Shown here: positions 11,456 to 24,244 of the stretch, one piece after another | Layout: each line of letters opens with the position of its first letter | Numbering within the stretch: the stretch's first letter is position 1 | Assembly (NCBI GenBank): GCA_910589415.1 | Contig: OU342632.1 | Coordinates: 29,959,637 to 30,023,636, forward strand | Origin: Malachius bipustulatus | Taxonomy: Eukaryota > Arthropoda > Insecta > Coleoptera > Melyridae | Direction of reading: 5' to 3' | DNA: 64,000 nucleotides | The notes under the pieces: generated by a model | Told to the model about the DNA's origin: nothing | Seen by the model: the letters and a program-made list of their open reading frames with translations, nothing else | Database searches by the model: none | Translations under genes and position numbers: made by a program

Positions 11456-12294
11456 AATTTTGACAGTGTTGTACATTGTGATAAGACGCAAAATTACCAC
11501 TGATTATAAAATGTGAGTTCCAGTGGCGTCCCGGGGGCAGTCTCAAGATTAATATTGACAAATACGCCACTGACTAGTTTATAAATTTTACATTTTTTTG
11601 GTTAAACATATTGATGAAACAATGTATAAACGCCACTGACTATTTTACAAATTTTCCTTTTTTGGTTAAACACCTAAAAATACAATTTTTTGGTTTCTTG
11701 AAATTATCTTGTATCTTACTTCATTTTTGAGAAAGAAAATTAAAGCCGCTTAAATGCACGTCGAAAAATTGAGATAATAAAATCATTAAAATGATTGAAA
11801 TCAATTTGTCGACAAGCGGCTTTAATTTTCTTTCTGGAAAACGAAGTAAGATACGAAAAATTTCAAGACACAAAAAAGTTGTATTTTTAGCTGTTAAACC
11901 AAAAATATAAAAATAAAATTTGTAAACTAGCCAGTGGCGTACATTTTCTGTCAATATGCTTAACAAAAAATAAATAAATTTGAAAATAAGTCAGTGAAGT
12001 ACATTTTTTTGTTAATATTCTTTGTGAGACTGCCCTTGGGGCGCCATTGAAACTCATAATTGTCATCTAGTAACTTTGTGTCTTACCACAACGAACAACA
12101 CTGCCAAATTTCACCAAAATCGGCAAAAGGATCTTTAAGTTGAGATATTAATATAAAAAAAGGATTTTCTTAACTTTGACATCCTCTATCTTGAAAACCA
12201 GAAATTTTAGGACACATATTTGTAGAAAAAAAATGTTTTGATGTCCCCTATCACGTCTGAAAATTATTAATAGTTATTCTGGGACAGCCTGTAG

Positions 12295-13260
12295 ACACCA
12301 ATCGTTACCCACTGTGCAAAGAACTGTATCTGTAACGCTGCTGAAACAAAGACACGATAGCTTGAAACGTTTGGTGGTGTTGTCTCTGAAACGATGCAGA
12401 GACGTTTATGAAACGTTAAATGTCAGCCGTCATAAACGTTTCAGTTGAAATTATGTTCCATGTGTACTCTTTCAGAAACGTTACATTGGAAACATGTTTC
12501 ACGAGAAGCCTTAGTGAAACAACACAGCAAACAGTCCCAGGCATGTGAAATACACATAGCAAAGCTACCTGGAGATATCGTAAAACTTGTGCCAGATTAG
12601 CGTCTCTCGAGAAATGTTACAGATATTATTCATAAACGTTTCAAAAAAAAAAGGTTTCATTGTTATTTCAAAAGTAACTTCCATGTTTGGACTCATACGG
12701 GTGGTTGCAAAAGAAACGATACATTATCCATTCTGAGAGTATTCTCTTGGGATGTTACGGAAGAAACGAAAACCGTGATAATTGCAACGTCTCCTTTAGG
12801 TTCCGTGCACAGTGGGTACCTACTGCTTCACTAGCACATCGTCTCCTAACTTTCCTCACTCGCCTCTAACTCCACTGACTCATTGGCTCCTGCCTGACGA
12901 ATGCGTTCCTTATATACATATCAGATTACGTTCCCGAACGTCAAGTGTCGTGAACCTGTCATGTCCGCGAGCAACTGTTTTACCTTCTACGCAACCTCAG
13001 CTCCAGTCTACTCCAACCGCGCTTAGATTCTGGTTCTAGCAAGAACGGAACTGGACGCGAATGGAAGAAAAACAAACATTCTGATGTTTGTTTCTCACAT
13101 AACCCCAATAATTATTCTCGTAACAGTACTATTGTGCGATATATTGATATTATCAATTGTTATCAATTTGATAACAACGCTAAGGAGTTTTATTTATTTG
13201 ACGACCTCAGCTTAGTCACCCGTTACCAGTCACGGAAAAGGAAAAACAGAGCAATTTTTC
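12295..13260. other. non-coding interval with repeated gaaacg(tt) motif
   Basis: Between 12340 and 12780 the string gaaacg or its complement cgtttc recurs many times, often as aaacgttt-like palindromes, suggesting a decayed short repeat or element. ORFs at 12687-13039 have no recognisable feature. Confidence 0.45.
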
Positions 13261-13690
13261 AACACAGATGGAGAATTGAATATGTTGGCATATAAGGACC
13301 TTAAGGACAGTTTCATGCAAAAATTCACTCAGATTCACGTACCATGAGAGGCCATACTTAGATTTGGTTTGGATGGTCCTGGTGATGGTATAGATAAAGG
13401 GGTCATTGATAGATACTCAGAAGAATGCACAAGAGGATTTGTAGAATTTTTTCAGTATTATTGCTCCATGACTGGACAATTGGACATTCATCAAGTAAGT
13501 GAGGAATAAACAAAAGAAGGACGAAACGGGAATGTCGATGGAATTATACTTTCCTTGGACAGCAAAATCGGAGAAAGACTTACGACGCGAATGCCGACAG
13601 TTGTTTCAACTGTGGAAGAAATGGACATTAGTGACGAGATTGTAACGAACCAATACTTTCAAGTCATTCAAGTTTCGGAGTAGATTTTGA
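13261..13690 (+). pseudogene. decayed gag-like sequence with a CCHC box
   Basis: One frame from 13261 reads as a plausible protein segment (for example GPGDGIDKG and CTRGFVEFFQYYCSM) broken by a TGA at 13345 and ending at 13507. In another frame, 13602-13643 encodes a zinc-knuckle-like CFNCGRNGH followed by two stop codons and RDC, that is C-x2-C-x4-H-x4-C with stops in the last spacer. A zinc knuckle downstream of a helical-looking segment is typical of retrotransposon Gag or LINE ORF1 proteins. At least one frameshift and three stops show it is dead. Which retroelement it came from cannot be told. Confidence 0.45.
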
Positions 13691-15824
13691 GAGACTCGAT
13701 TCTTTCAATATGTATGACATTTAGATGACATTTGATTGTATTAAATGTCGCTTATAAAGCAAACAATAACCATCGTTGTAATTGATTCTTAGACTAAAAT
13801 ATGTTCACTTATACTGGGTAGAAATAATAAACTATCTCTTTATAGTATCTTGTGATATTAGATATTGTTGGAAGCGTTGTGACTAACGAGGCGTCATTAC
13901 TGGAAGACCATTTCTCTTTTTTCATATATTTCTCACCTAAATAAAACATACACCGTTAAGTAAAAAGAAGACCTAAATGCGCCTCTCGTCTTTCGCAGCC
14001 AACATCTCATATTCTTTCAGTAGGTAAGTACTACAACAACTATCAATTTTTTTATATTTTTTTCAAAGTGTGAGGCGCTTGATAAAACCTAAAACTAAAA
14101 CGACTGCAACCTATTTTTTGTAAACACAGCTCGATCATTTATCTCACGACTCGGACTCGTCTTTTTCTATCCTCCTACAGTAATTAAGTTCCTCCAAATC
14201 CCGACAGACAAAGAAAATTATCCCTCATCCTAGCCGTCCCTGCACCGGGGCCCGGGGACGACAATCTTGTAGATTTGTCACTGGAAACGTCACTTATTCC
14301 CGAACGCTGAATTCCTCTTCATAAAGAAAATCGCATTTCCATTTCTGCGATGTAACTTTTTTTGAATATCGCAGGACAGTAAATCTATAAGACCGTTTTC
14401 CGGTCTCTGTGCCCCGAGTTGGGAGAGAAAAAGGAGTTGCAAATATTTAAAGACGATTCCCGATTCACCGCATGTACTCTATGAAGCACATGCTGAACGC
14501 CGCGAGCTATGGTTTCAGGACACGACCGATTTTCAGGTTTCAGCGGTTTCACCAGTCACGTCGCTGCGCGGCGCCTGTAATTGATTCTGGAATAGGTTAA
14601 ACGGATACAGGGCGTTATATGGATCGGGATTAAATTATTGCAGGCCGTGCATCCTAAAATCAAGCTTATGAGATTTATCTACCACTCGTGTTGGTGTATA
14701 CGGGTCGGGTAGCCTATTCTCTTACTAGAAATATTCAATATTTTGAAACATGGATTATAGCCAAACTATATATACCTACTTTATGACTGCCATTTTTTAA
14801 TTCCCGCAATATGTCATGCTGAATTAAATGAATTAAGTTCTTAGAGCGCTTGCGCAACGTATTTTACAAGACATCGCAGAGTAGTACTAGTAATAAATAC
14901 GACGTTTAGGGACTTTAGTCTTTAGGGACTTTATTCCGCAATTCTGTTTGGTTTGATTTATGAATAATTAAGTATATTGTGAATTTACAGAACTTTCGGT
15001 AATAATGCAATTCGTGGCAATAATAAGAGAGAAGGTAATGTCGTTAAGAATAATAATTTAATTAACTGAACAAATTCTATAACAGGCATGCGCTACTGTC
15101 GCTGTCACACTGTCACAGAGTAATTGTCATTGTCAACATATGCTTCCATTACTGTCATTATAACATAATCATAGAGTACTCATAAAAGAGAAGAGAAGAT
15201 TTGATAAATTAGTTCTGATGAATTAACACTGGCCTGACCGACTGCTTTTCCCGATATTCTCTAATAAAAGTCTAAACCGAAATTAACTAAACGAGTGGAA
15301 ATATTTTTTCCGTTTCATTACCTCGCATTAAAAACTTCCAAACAAGTTTTCTGGGACGCTTACGAATCCTTTCTCATATAATTAGCTTTCCATGTTCGTG
15401 AAGTTATGAAAAATTCACAGGGTTAAATAAATGGAAATATCAAAAACCGCATGAAAATAATTTCACACATAACCTGCCCTGAATTGATTTTAATTGCGAA
15501 GCAGCTCGGGGTAGATTAAAATTTACTTAGTTATTTGAAAGCCTAGTCGCTTTAGGAACTTTTAATGGCTTTTGGATCTATCAGTACGTTCAGGTCATTC
15601 ATGCTACGTTTACCCAACTACGACATGAACTCTCTACAATCTAAAGCCTCTTGAACTTTCTAAATTTTCAAAACAGATATAACCGCTCTAAGTCTGCGGA
15701 ATCATCCACTAATGACATCTTTCCTCTTTCATCTATTTTTTTATAAACAATTTTCATTTGATTCGCTTCCCTTATTACTGTAAAGTGAATTTAATCAATT
15801 CCTAGACACGACGAGAGTCCCCAG
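13691..15824. other. non-coding interval
   Basis: About 2.1 kb with no coding sequence or strong repeat that I can support. Confidence 0.5.
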
Positions 15825-16000
15825 ACAGCAGAGTCACGTTATAATGACGTAATTTTTTAGTCATATCGACGTCATTTTTTAGTCATATTTGGTCCTCGAC
15901 GTCATATTACCTACTAAAAAAATCATGTGATTATTGTCGTCATTTCTTAGACGTGAACTTTATGTTTTGTCGATCTGACGTCATTTTTCAGTCATTTTCA
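15825..16000. mobile_element. truncated copy of the TGACGTCA-rich repeat
   Basis: Starts cagacagcagagtcacgtta and continues with the atgacgt/gacgtcat pattern of the 8870-9720 units, then loses similarity by ~16000. It shows that the family is dispersed, not only tandem. Confidence 0.7.
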
Positions 16001-18419
16001 GACAAATTGAATACTTGAATCTGGCGCTATAATTTATTATACTATAATTTTTTTAAGGTAAAGTAAACAATTTTAATGTATTATTTTCCCTCTTTCTTGT
16101 GGAAGTGTTCCTGTCAATTTCTCATTGGACTTAGTCTTGTAGTAATTGTTGCAACGTTGCCTAGAGCAAGCGCTAGCTAGCCTAATTAAACCAACAGGTA
16201 TTTCTTTGTTGTTTTTTTTTCTTAGGAGGGCTAGGGCTACTATAATAAAATAATAAGAACGAATTTTGTTGAAAGCGCGTCACAAATAAATACAAATAAG
16301 AGGAGTTTCGTCACGAAGCGAGGACATTAAATTTTAATTTTCTCAGTTCTAACTTTAAAGGTAAGAGGCAATAATGAAGACAAATGATAAGCCTATAAGT
16401 CTCGTTAATGATTGTTCATTCTTTTCAATTATTCTTCCACGATTGTTGAGAAAAATATAAATTTGCCCGTAAGCATCAATGGACGAGGGTCCAGTTTAGA
16501 GTAAAGTTTATACGACTCCCGCAGGTCTCCAGTCTAAATCTGCGGAACAATATATTACCGGGATCTGGTTGTGTGAAAAAACGGGCAAAATAAAATAATC
16601 TCGTAATAAATTCACTTAAATTGCATGGTTTTATTTATGTTTTAAAAAAAGTGCGTAAAACAGAGCTTTTGGTGTGAGTTATTTTTCTTCGCCGTAGACT
16701 TGATCTTGGAACGATTAACTGATGGAAAATATATGCTGAAAGTTTTTATCATCAAGTCTCAAAAAATCGACTCTTAAATCGGTTGCTTATATGATGAACA
16801 GTCCATGCATGATTTGGCCTGTTAATGGCGGAAGAAACAAATAGCACCAATTGCATTACTTCTCGCTTATTAGAAACAGAAATAAGTATTTCATACAAAT
16901 AAATGTGACGTTTATAATGACAGTCCTGACAGCCTCCACCTGGCACCCTATATCACTCTTCCTCAATAATACACGGTATTACATCACCACCAGCACCAGC
17001 GGCTGCTATAATAGCTCTGAACACGTCACTTTTTATTTCAATTACGGCAAGCTGACGTACAAACGATATGTCATCGATAGTTCCATCAACTCGTCCACAA
17101 CGATCCGATCCCGAGCAGTCTCTGAACGTATTTTTTAGTTCCCAAATCGTGAGATCCGCTCCGAATCCAATAATAAGACTTCGTCAACTATAAATTTTAC
17201 GAGTTCCATCCATGAAAGATGAAGTTGTAAAGTATTCGCGAGTCTGGAACTCGTATATCGGCCGGTCCATTGTGAGATATTACGTGTCGAGGATCGAAAC
17301 AGTTACTTATCGAACTTCGTTTCAATGGAGGCTTTTATTTCTGGACATCGGTGCGTCTTGTACTGGATTTTATGACGAAACAATCTTGGAAAGCTCTTTT
17401 GTGTTCGATAAAAGAATTTCTCGGTCATGCCGAACGTGTCATATAAAATTCGATGTAGCGATATAATATGGTCCGACCAGAGAGGCAACTAAATTTTATA
17501 TTATATTTCTGCAAATAGCACCAAATACTGCATTTATCTACTCTACTATCTATTAGATAATCCATTATTATGTAGCCTAATTTTAGATAATATTGGATAA
17601 TGATTGTTATGGCCTTTTTTCCAATTTCCTATAGTAAATTGACTAAATTTTCTGGAGACTCGGGCCATTAAACGAATAAGAAGAGGTCAGTGCATGATTA
17701 GAGTTGAAATGGATCGCACCTAGGTGGGATGATAAGGAATTTATTTTCATCTCCCTCGTTAATCCTACCCAAACCGAAAAAGCAAACAGTGCAAGAATTG
17801 GTACGTAATTACCTAAATGTAAAATTGTTAGGAAATCAAAACTCAGCTACGCGCCATTACATCAAATAAACGATTCCTGCCAGCACATTAAATATTCGTA
17901 AAATATAAACGCTCGCGCTGGTAGAATCCAGCATCTTGAAAACATCGAAAAGAACGGCAAAGCGATGGTAGGAACTCACCAGATGTTAAGGAATGCGCCC
18001 TCGAACCGATTGAAAGACAAGAGAACGACCTCGATGCGGAGGAAGGAAAGTTACGCGGCACGAAAAGGACAATAGTTCGATTCATAAGACAATAGGAAAG
18101 TGCAAGGTATTTCACCCACGATAACAAAAGGTTAGCCAATCAGTAAAGCAAATAAATAAACGACAGTAGCCAAAAATTCATCACGATCCCTAAACAGCAA
18201 GCAGGTGAAAACACGAAATGAAATTTAAGCCGGTGAAATTCCAGTAGGTAGATACAATAGGAAGCACCAAAAAGCGTCGGCCGATTTTAAGGAAAACTTA
18301 AGTAGTTCAGGTTTAGGACAATTTAGTAAGGTAGCCGTAAAATCAAAGTGCTAAGTCTCACGATAAGGGAGATATGATAAGAAATAAACACACGAAATCA
18401 CGGTACAGGACAGCGCCAA
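16001..18419. other. non-coding interval
   Basis: Several 60-95 codon ORFs (16752-17488) overlap on both strands without homologous-looking motifs, signal peptides or splice-compatible neighbours, so I treat them as chance. No repeat structure was identified. Confidence 0.45.
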
Positions 18420-18459
18420 TAAGGTGCATTGTTGCGTGTTGTGTTTAGAAAGCGCGCCG

Positions 18460-18520
18460 CTGGGTCTATAAAAGCAGACGTCTTACCGCCGCCCAAACCA
18501 GAGTCAGATCAGATTTCGAT
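18460..18520 (+). promoter_or_regulatory. TATA-type core promoter candidate
   Basis: TATAAAAG at 18467-18474 sits in a locally GC-rich stretch (gcgcgccgctgg just upstream), with an initiator-like GTCAGATC at 18503-18510, 36-40 bases downstream. No coding sequence follows within 3 kb. The downstream DNA instead has short repeats, which suggests the start of a non-coding or decayed retroelement transcript. Confidence 0.35.
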
Positions 18521-19988
18521 CAGGCTCGGCCAGATTCCTTAACCCTTGCTTGGAAGATCAACGAGACGGCTCTTGTAGAGCACTCCAGGTCTGCCATCCT
18601 TTAAACCAAATTTGTAGATGAGACGGTAGCTTGCTATGTACTCTATGCAAATTTCCTTATCTATCAATCGGAAAAACCGTGAATTTTCCTACCCAAAAGG
18701 AGCGTAAACGAGACGGTAGCTTGCTATGTACTCTATGCGCTCTTACAACTAGGAAAATTTCCACGTACAATCAGTTAGGACTAATCATTCTTCGAAACAA
18801 AATCCAAATAAACAAATAATCGCACTGATTCATCCACGAACGCGCAAAATCCCATTTTAAATCATGAATAATTCAAGTTAGGAAATAAGCGGCATCATCA
18901 GTAAGTAATAGGTACCTACTCCATCACGTCAATAAATAGAAAGACCCCGGCAGGAAATAAATACTTCAACAAATAATTATAAATTCGCTGTATAGGAAAT
19001 CGAGATATAGCTAGGAGGAATAGACCCAGGTCAGGAATAAATAACCTGTGAATAAATAAGACGAAATTACCATAAGACATTACCAGAAATAATTCAAGTT
19101 AGGAAATTGACAACGAACATAATAAACAAAGCATTCCCATTTCTCCAAGCGTCCGAGTTTATTTAGTGCAGATGTAGGATCGAACAGATATTAGGCAAGA
19201 GCCTAAAACTTTTAAATTATACGATATTAGAAAGTGAAAGTGAGAAATTCCTTCCATTGTAAAGCGCCATGACAGGAACTAGCAACGGCAGTACCGGAGC
19301 ACCCTCAGATATAGAGTAGGATAGAACAGGGCCAGACAAGACAGGGTTGTCAGGTGTAATACCTGCTCGTTAAATACCAGGAAATACCAAGTACATTACA
19401 ATACCAATACCCGATTAGGAATTATAATACTCGATTACCACACCTTGGGGGAGGGATTCATCTCGAAGTCCAGATGAAGACCTCGGGTAACCGGTAAAAG
19501 AGCATGACTCTGCAAAGTGGAAATCGTAGTACGCAACAGGGCAATAAAGCACCCGCAGTTGTAGGATAGAGTAGGACAAGCCAGACAGGGCTGTCAGGTG
19601 TAATACCTGCTTTTCAAACACCAGGAAATCCAACAACCGAAATAAATCTCGGAGTATCAATCTCAATTCAGCAAATAGCGATTCAAAGCAACCAAAAATA
19701 AATTAGTCTCGAGTACGTGAAAAGCCAATCAGGAAAATCAAAGAAAAACTCCTTTAGCACATCATCCGAATGTCAACTCCAATCAAAATTTAAAACAAAC
19801 TCCGCAGAAAATTGCTATGAAATGTTATTGCTAGTCTGGACTGAGTTATCTGCTTTCTAAACAGGTGTTAGGGGTAAAAAACCTTGGACCACGGTGGAAT
19901 CGATGGTTGGTCTCGATAAAAATTCCAGCATTCAATTATTACCCAGGCAAGCCTGAGGAATAATCTTAGAATAGCGGCCTAGTTTGGT
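18521..19988. other. repeat-bearing non-coding interval downstream of the TATA motif
   Basis: Contains two identical 29 bp strings beginning gagacggtagcttgctatg at 18620-18648 and 18710-18738 (90 bp apart), and two copies of a ~50 bp block ending gtcaggtgtaatacctgct near 19365 and 19612. The composition is purine-rich, with frequent aggaaat. It looks like the untranslated part of a retroelement or a long non-coding transcript, but no element boundary could be set. Confidence 0.4.
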
Positions 19989-20000
19989 CAGTTGGTCATC

Positions 20001-20276
20001 TTTTCTTCTTTTCTTTTTTAAAGAGGGAGCATCGGTCTTAACTGTGTAGGTAAGACATAGTCGCTCCACTCTGGTAAATTGGCTTTGAGCACGAATTCTT
20101 TAGCCACACACACTTTTATAATATATATTTTCCTTATAAACGTTCGATCGCTTGTTTTACTTTTCACAGACATTCGAAAATGAATCTGAAAAGTAAAGCG
20201 GGCCGAGGTGAGTTTCGAACCCGCGATCTATGGCTTCGTGAGCCAGCGGAGTACCACTAGGCCACGCAAGTCACTT
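20001..20276 (-). mobile_element. tRNA-derived SINE, minus orientation
   Basis: The minus-strand head contains an RNA polymerase III A box (TGGCCTAGTGG, 20263-20253) and B box (GGTTCGAAACTC), with a tRNA-like anticodon arm between them (tggc/gcca stem, loop TCACGAA). The body includes cattcgaaaatgaatctg (read on the plus strand) and the element ends in a polypurine tail on the minus strand. It is flanked by a perfect 12 bp duplication, CAGTTGGTCATC, at 19989-20000 and 20277-20288. Its 3' part recurs at 54826-54893, and a related body segment at 54297-54340. Confidence 0.85.
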
Positions 20277-20288
20277 CAGTTGGTCATC

Positions 20289-22486
20289 GCATTTATAATA
20301 ACAAAATAGCAAACATTTAACCACAAGGTACTGCGAATTGCAGAGAACGTCATATTCGAAATGATAAGGTATATTGACTAATCGCCTTACGAGGCCAGGT
20401 AGAACAGAAAGGTAGCCAGCAGGGCAAATAGGTATTGACGGTCCAAAAGTGGCCATATAAAGGTAACCCATGAGGCAAAACGACAACACAACATCATGAG
20501 TATGACGTCAATTCAGGATACCCACGCTTTCACAATTGAAAAAGCAATTGGAAAGACGTATCACGTTCAAAGAGGAGGTAGAAATCAAACCAAACATGGC
20601 AACACTGCTCTCGACGTCCAAGTCAAACTAGAAACTCGACCAACAAACAAGTGGTCATAAATGTGGGGTGGAGTGCCTGTGTATCAGGGTAAAGCCTACA
20701 ACAATAAACGATCATAAAAATTCCCAAACGAAAGGAAGAACCGAGTCAACGAGTAAAGCTCATTAAAATACAAAATGAGAATTCAATAAATATTGAATAG
20801 GTAAACATACAGATACTCCCGCCATTAATCCCGGGTAATCTGTAACCAAAGTGGTTGTCTTCTTTAATTAATTCGAGCTGATGCTTGAAATGAAATCAAA
20901 GAAATTAAGTAAAAGAAAACAAAAGCAAGGAAATAATAGGAAAGCACAGGGAAGTAAAAGAGTGGTTTCTGAAGTAGATAAAAGTTTGAAAGATGTATGA
21001 AATATATCTATTCTCGCTTTCCACTTTTTTATGCTCTCTATGCAAAATCACAACCCCTCTCGCCCTTCACCTTTTTACGCTCTCCGCAAACGAATCATCT
21101 CTCGCTCTTCATTCGCTTTTAAACTCTCCGAAAGGAAATCAACAGTTAACAACAAGTCTCAGTTAATTTCCCCGCTTTTCTGTCAGAAATCCAAATCAGC
21201 CGAGAAACAAGAAAATCCAGGTTACAATGAGTCACAGTAGATTCTTTGCGACATCCGTTTCGGCCATACTAATCCTGGCATACCTCAATCAACGAGCAGG
21301 GGTGACTACGGTAATTACGGTAAACACAACGTAGGAAAACACAGCGGTCCTATTAGGGGAAACCCAGAGGTAAATAGACGATCACAGTTGCTTTTAGCAA
21401 CAGACCACGGGGTCCGGGGGGTAACAGTTACAGAGTCCCTAAACATCAATTAACTTGCGTTGCGATTAAGCGACCTGCGCACGCACATCTAAAGAAACGA
21501 TTCTAGATGGGCGTTGCATTATTTAAAAAAATAGTAATCTCTGCAGTTAAATTACGACGTACGTCCGCTTTGCAGTTGCCATTTATCACGTTCAGAAAGT
21601 GCAAGGAAAATTTAAACGTCCCTCTATTATTGCATGAAGTGCAAAGTAATCAATAGTTACTGTTTTTCAGCTCAACGTTTTGTTTATTTTCGAATTTTCC
21701 GCGTTCCTGGAATAAAGCATTCGCATGAACGAGTTACGGAAACATCCGGTAATTCCGGCGGTGGTCTCTTTGTTGGTTCGATTGCGTGCAGTTTGGAAAC
21801 CGGCAATTATTTATTCGCAAAAGCGTAATAAATCATTATTTTGAGCACAAACTCCGCATGGAGAAGAGTCCTATTTTTACGCGTCCGCGGTGGCACAGTT
21901 GCGCTCGGGCGGAATTCCAAATAGAGGAAGGATAAAACAAATGCAACTCTGGGAATAACAAATGAACACCAGACGTGGCTATATCGATGTTGGCCTATCC
22001 AATCGAGCATGCCTCAATTATTTATACAGAGCTCTTAGATGTCGGAGATGAAAAATTTTACACATTTTTACCCCGCCCGTTGTTTTATTTTAACCCCACG
22101 TCCAAAGCTGCGCTGCGGTCGGAAGGAGAGATGAAAAAATCGTGTAAAGAAGATCTGAATATCCAGCAGCTGCTCGAATCGGGCAGAATTTTTAATATGT
22201 CGCTTTATTATTTATCGATATATTTCTGCAAAGTGGGAGAATACTCCGAGGAGAAATCTCTTGAATTATATACTCTCTGTCTTTATCGATTCCTTCATCA
22301 AACCTGCTTCAATTCAAACACTTCTTAGTTTTGTTCGGGTTTATCTGTAATCTTTGACAATTAATAATTCAAGCGCGAGAAATTATTTATTTTCAAAATA
22401 TAACATCAGCTGCGTTGTCATATTGTCACTTCTACAGCGATGACGACTCGGTATAATTGAGTATATATTTTACCATTTTGGATAGT
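20289..22486. other. non-coding interval
   Basis: No supported gene. Around 21005-21140 there is a short diverged tandem of ~45 bp containing cgctttccac/cgcccttcac and ttttta(t/c)gctctc. The ORF at 21975-22328 (117 codons) has no recognisable feature and poor context. Confidence 0.4.
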
Positions 22487-22499
22487 ACGCATAGGACAA

Positions 22500-24124
22500 C
22501 TAGGTGGCTGAGCGCTATGTTGGAAGGCAGAAGAGTCCAAGCAACTCTGTTTGGCGAGACAATGAGAGTCACCGTCACCAAAGGATGCCCACAGGGCGGA
22601 GTCCTATCTCCGTTGCTGTGGGACATGGTGGTGGATGACCTACTCAACAAGCTAAACAACAAAGGTTATTATACCCAAGGCTTCACCAAAAGAAGCAAGA
22701 TGGAGGAATTAACCCCACCCATCTTCTTCAATAAACGGCTGCAGGTGAACGACCGGGTCAAATATCTGGGCATAACCCTGGATGCAAAACTGACCTGGAA
22801 TCTTCACCTGCAGAAGGCAGCTGCAGGCACCTGCAGTAAAACATGGGGACTAAAACCACGCATGGTACATTGGCTGTATATTGCTGTGATTAGACCCATA
22901 CTAACATATGGCTGTCTAGTCTGCTGGCCAAAGATCAACCAGAAACAAGCCATTATGAAAATTCAAAGTGTTCAAAGGCTTGCATGCTTAGGCATCACGG
23001 GAGCCATGAACACTACATTAACGACAGCACTGGAGGCCATACTTGACCTACCTCCTCTTGACATTCATATTAAGAGCGAGGCACGTTTGGGCGCCTACAG
23101 GCTGAAACAAAACCAAAACTGGGATAAACCTGGGAAAACCGGGCATTCCAGAATAACTGATACCATCGCAGATCCTATCCTGGAAATGCAATTCGATGGT
23201 ATGAGTACTACGATATCATTTGTAAAACCATTCAAGGTTCTAATAGACTGGAAAGAATGGCAACAAATGGAACACCTGTGCCTGAAAAAAGGGCTGGTCT
23301 GGTACACAGACGGCTCAAAGATAGAGACAGGTACTGGAGCTGGAATGCATGGAGTGGTCCCCGGATTCAATATTTACGTGCCACTGGGGACTCATGCCAG
23401 CATCTTCCAGGCTGAAATAAATGCAATTAGGCTATGCGATGGAGAGAATACCAGAAGGAACTATCGAGGTAGGGAAATCTACATCCTTTCCGACAGTCAG
23501 GCTAGCCTGAAAGCCCTCTTGCAGCTTATGAAATCAGATCAAAACTGGTCTGGGAATGCCTGCAAGGTGCAACGTGGTGACACTAATTTGGGTTCCGGGT
23601 CATCGTGGGACGCCTGGTAATGAGGCTGCCGATCAACTAGCCAAGAAAGGCGCTGGGATGAACTACACTGGGCCCGAACCAGTGTTTGGCATCACAAGGA
23701 AGACTGTACGCGGGGCTGTGGCTCAGTGGGTAAGGACCCAACCTCGAACCCAACATAGCGCACACTGGAACCGTATAACAGGAAACAAACATGGCAAGGT
23801 GATGATCAAGGAGAGCCCTCTCAAAACCTTGCCAGACAGACACTGCAACTAAACAGAATGCAGATCAGAACGGTGGTGGGCCTTCTCACAGGACATTGCC
23901 ACCTAAGAGTACACCTACATAAGCTGGGGATATATACAGAAGAACCAGTTTGTAGACTCTGGAATGAAGAAGATGAGAGAGCTTCTCATGTGATATTCGA
24001 GTGTCCAATACTCGCAAGAACGCGCTATGCGGTCCTGGGACTCCTCAGCCCCGGGAGCCTGCTGGCGGAAAAGACCTTGGTTGGCGGACTACTGAACCTT
24101 GTCAAAGGAACCGAGCTCTTCTAA
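22500..24124 (+). pseudogene. ORF2 remnant: RT, RNase H and zinc-knuckle region
   Basis: The first frame encodes GCPQGGVLSPLLWDMVVDDL (RT motif block 4), but the expected catalytic F/Y-A-D-D box is absent: the text jumps directly to the later block DRVKYLGITLDAKLTWNLHL, so an internal deletion removed it near 22680. RNase H follows with VWYTDGS, AEINAI and LSDSQAS (three of the catalytic acids). A frameshift near 23580 moves the last RNase H motif (PGHRGTPGNEAADQLAKKGA) into another frame. A second shift, with a stop near 23850, precedes the C-terminal region (LTGHCHLRVHLHKLGI, then a C...H...C box whose second Cys is Trp). The first ~15 codons of the long ORF starting upstream of 22487 are flanking genomic DNA. 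The copy is dead. Confidence 0.9.
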
Positions 24125-24231
24125 TCAAGGAAAATCTAAATTTGAGAAATACAATAAGCCCGCTGGCTTCAGTGTTTGGGACCACATAAACCATATCTCA
24201 CATTTACTTAAAATACCAAATACCAAATACC
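22500..24231 (+). mobile_element. 5'-truncated non-LTR retrotransposon (RT/RNase H type)
   Basis: Flanked by a perfect 13 bp target duplication, ACGCATAGGACAA, at 22487-22499 and 24232-24244, which fixes both ends. The 3' end has a short (AAATACC)n tail instead of poly(A). It contains the C-terminal part of the RT domain, an RNase H domain and a C-terminal cysteine-rich region. RNase H within ORF2 is typical of I-group and related LINEs, so I place it in the I/Jockey-like superfamily without naming a clade. Confidence 0.92.
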
Positions 24232-24244
24232 ACGCATAGGACAA

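Larger units (their letters stand above)
11050..12294. mobile_element. 1.25 kb foldback (palindromic) element
   Basis: The left end (TACAGGTGTCCCAGAATAAC) is mirrored at the right end (gttattctgggacagcctgta), and the two halves remain complementary almost to the centre near 11780, including mirrored gccgctt(t)aattttctttc blocks. Both ends abut TA, consistent with a TA-targeting (Tc1/mariner-like) non-autonomous element. The left arm is interrupted by a later 213 bp insertion. ORFs in the arms are shadows. Confidence 0.85.

Noticed and set aside
16851..17466. Possible multi-exon gene from adjacent 84-95 codon ORFs
   Set aside because: Overlapping ORFs on both strands, no convincing acceptor/donor pair linking them and no family-like motifs.
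20200..20276. A functional tRNA gene
   Set aside because: A and B boxes are present, but the acceptor and T stems do not pair and the segment is continuous with a SINE body bounded by a 12 bp duplication.
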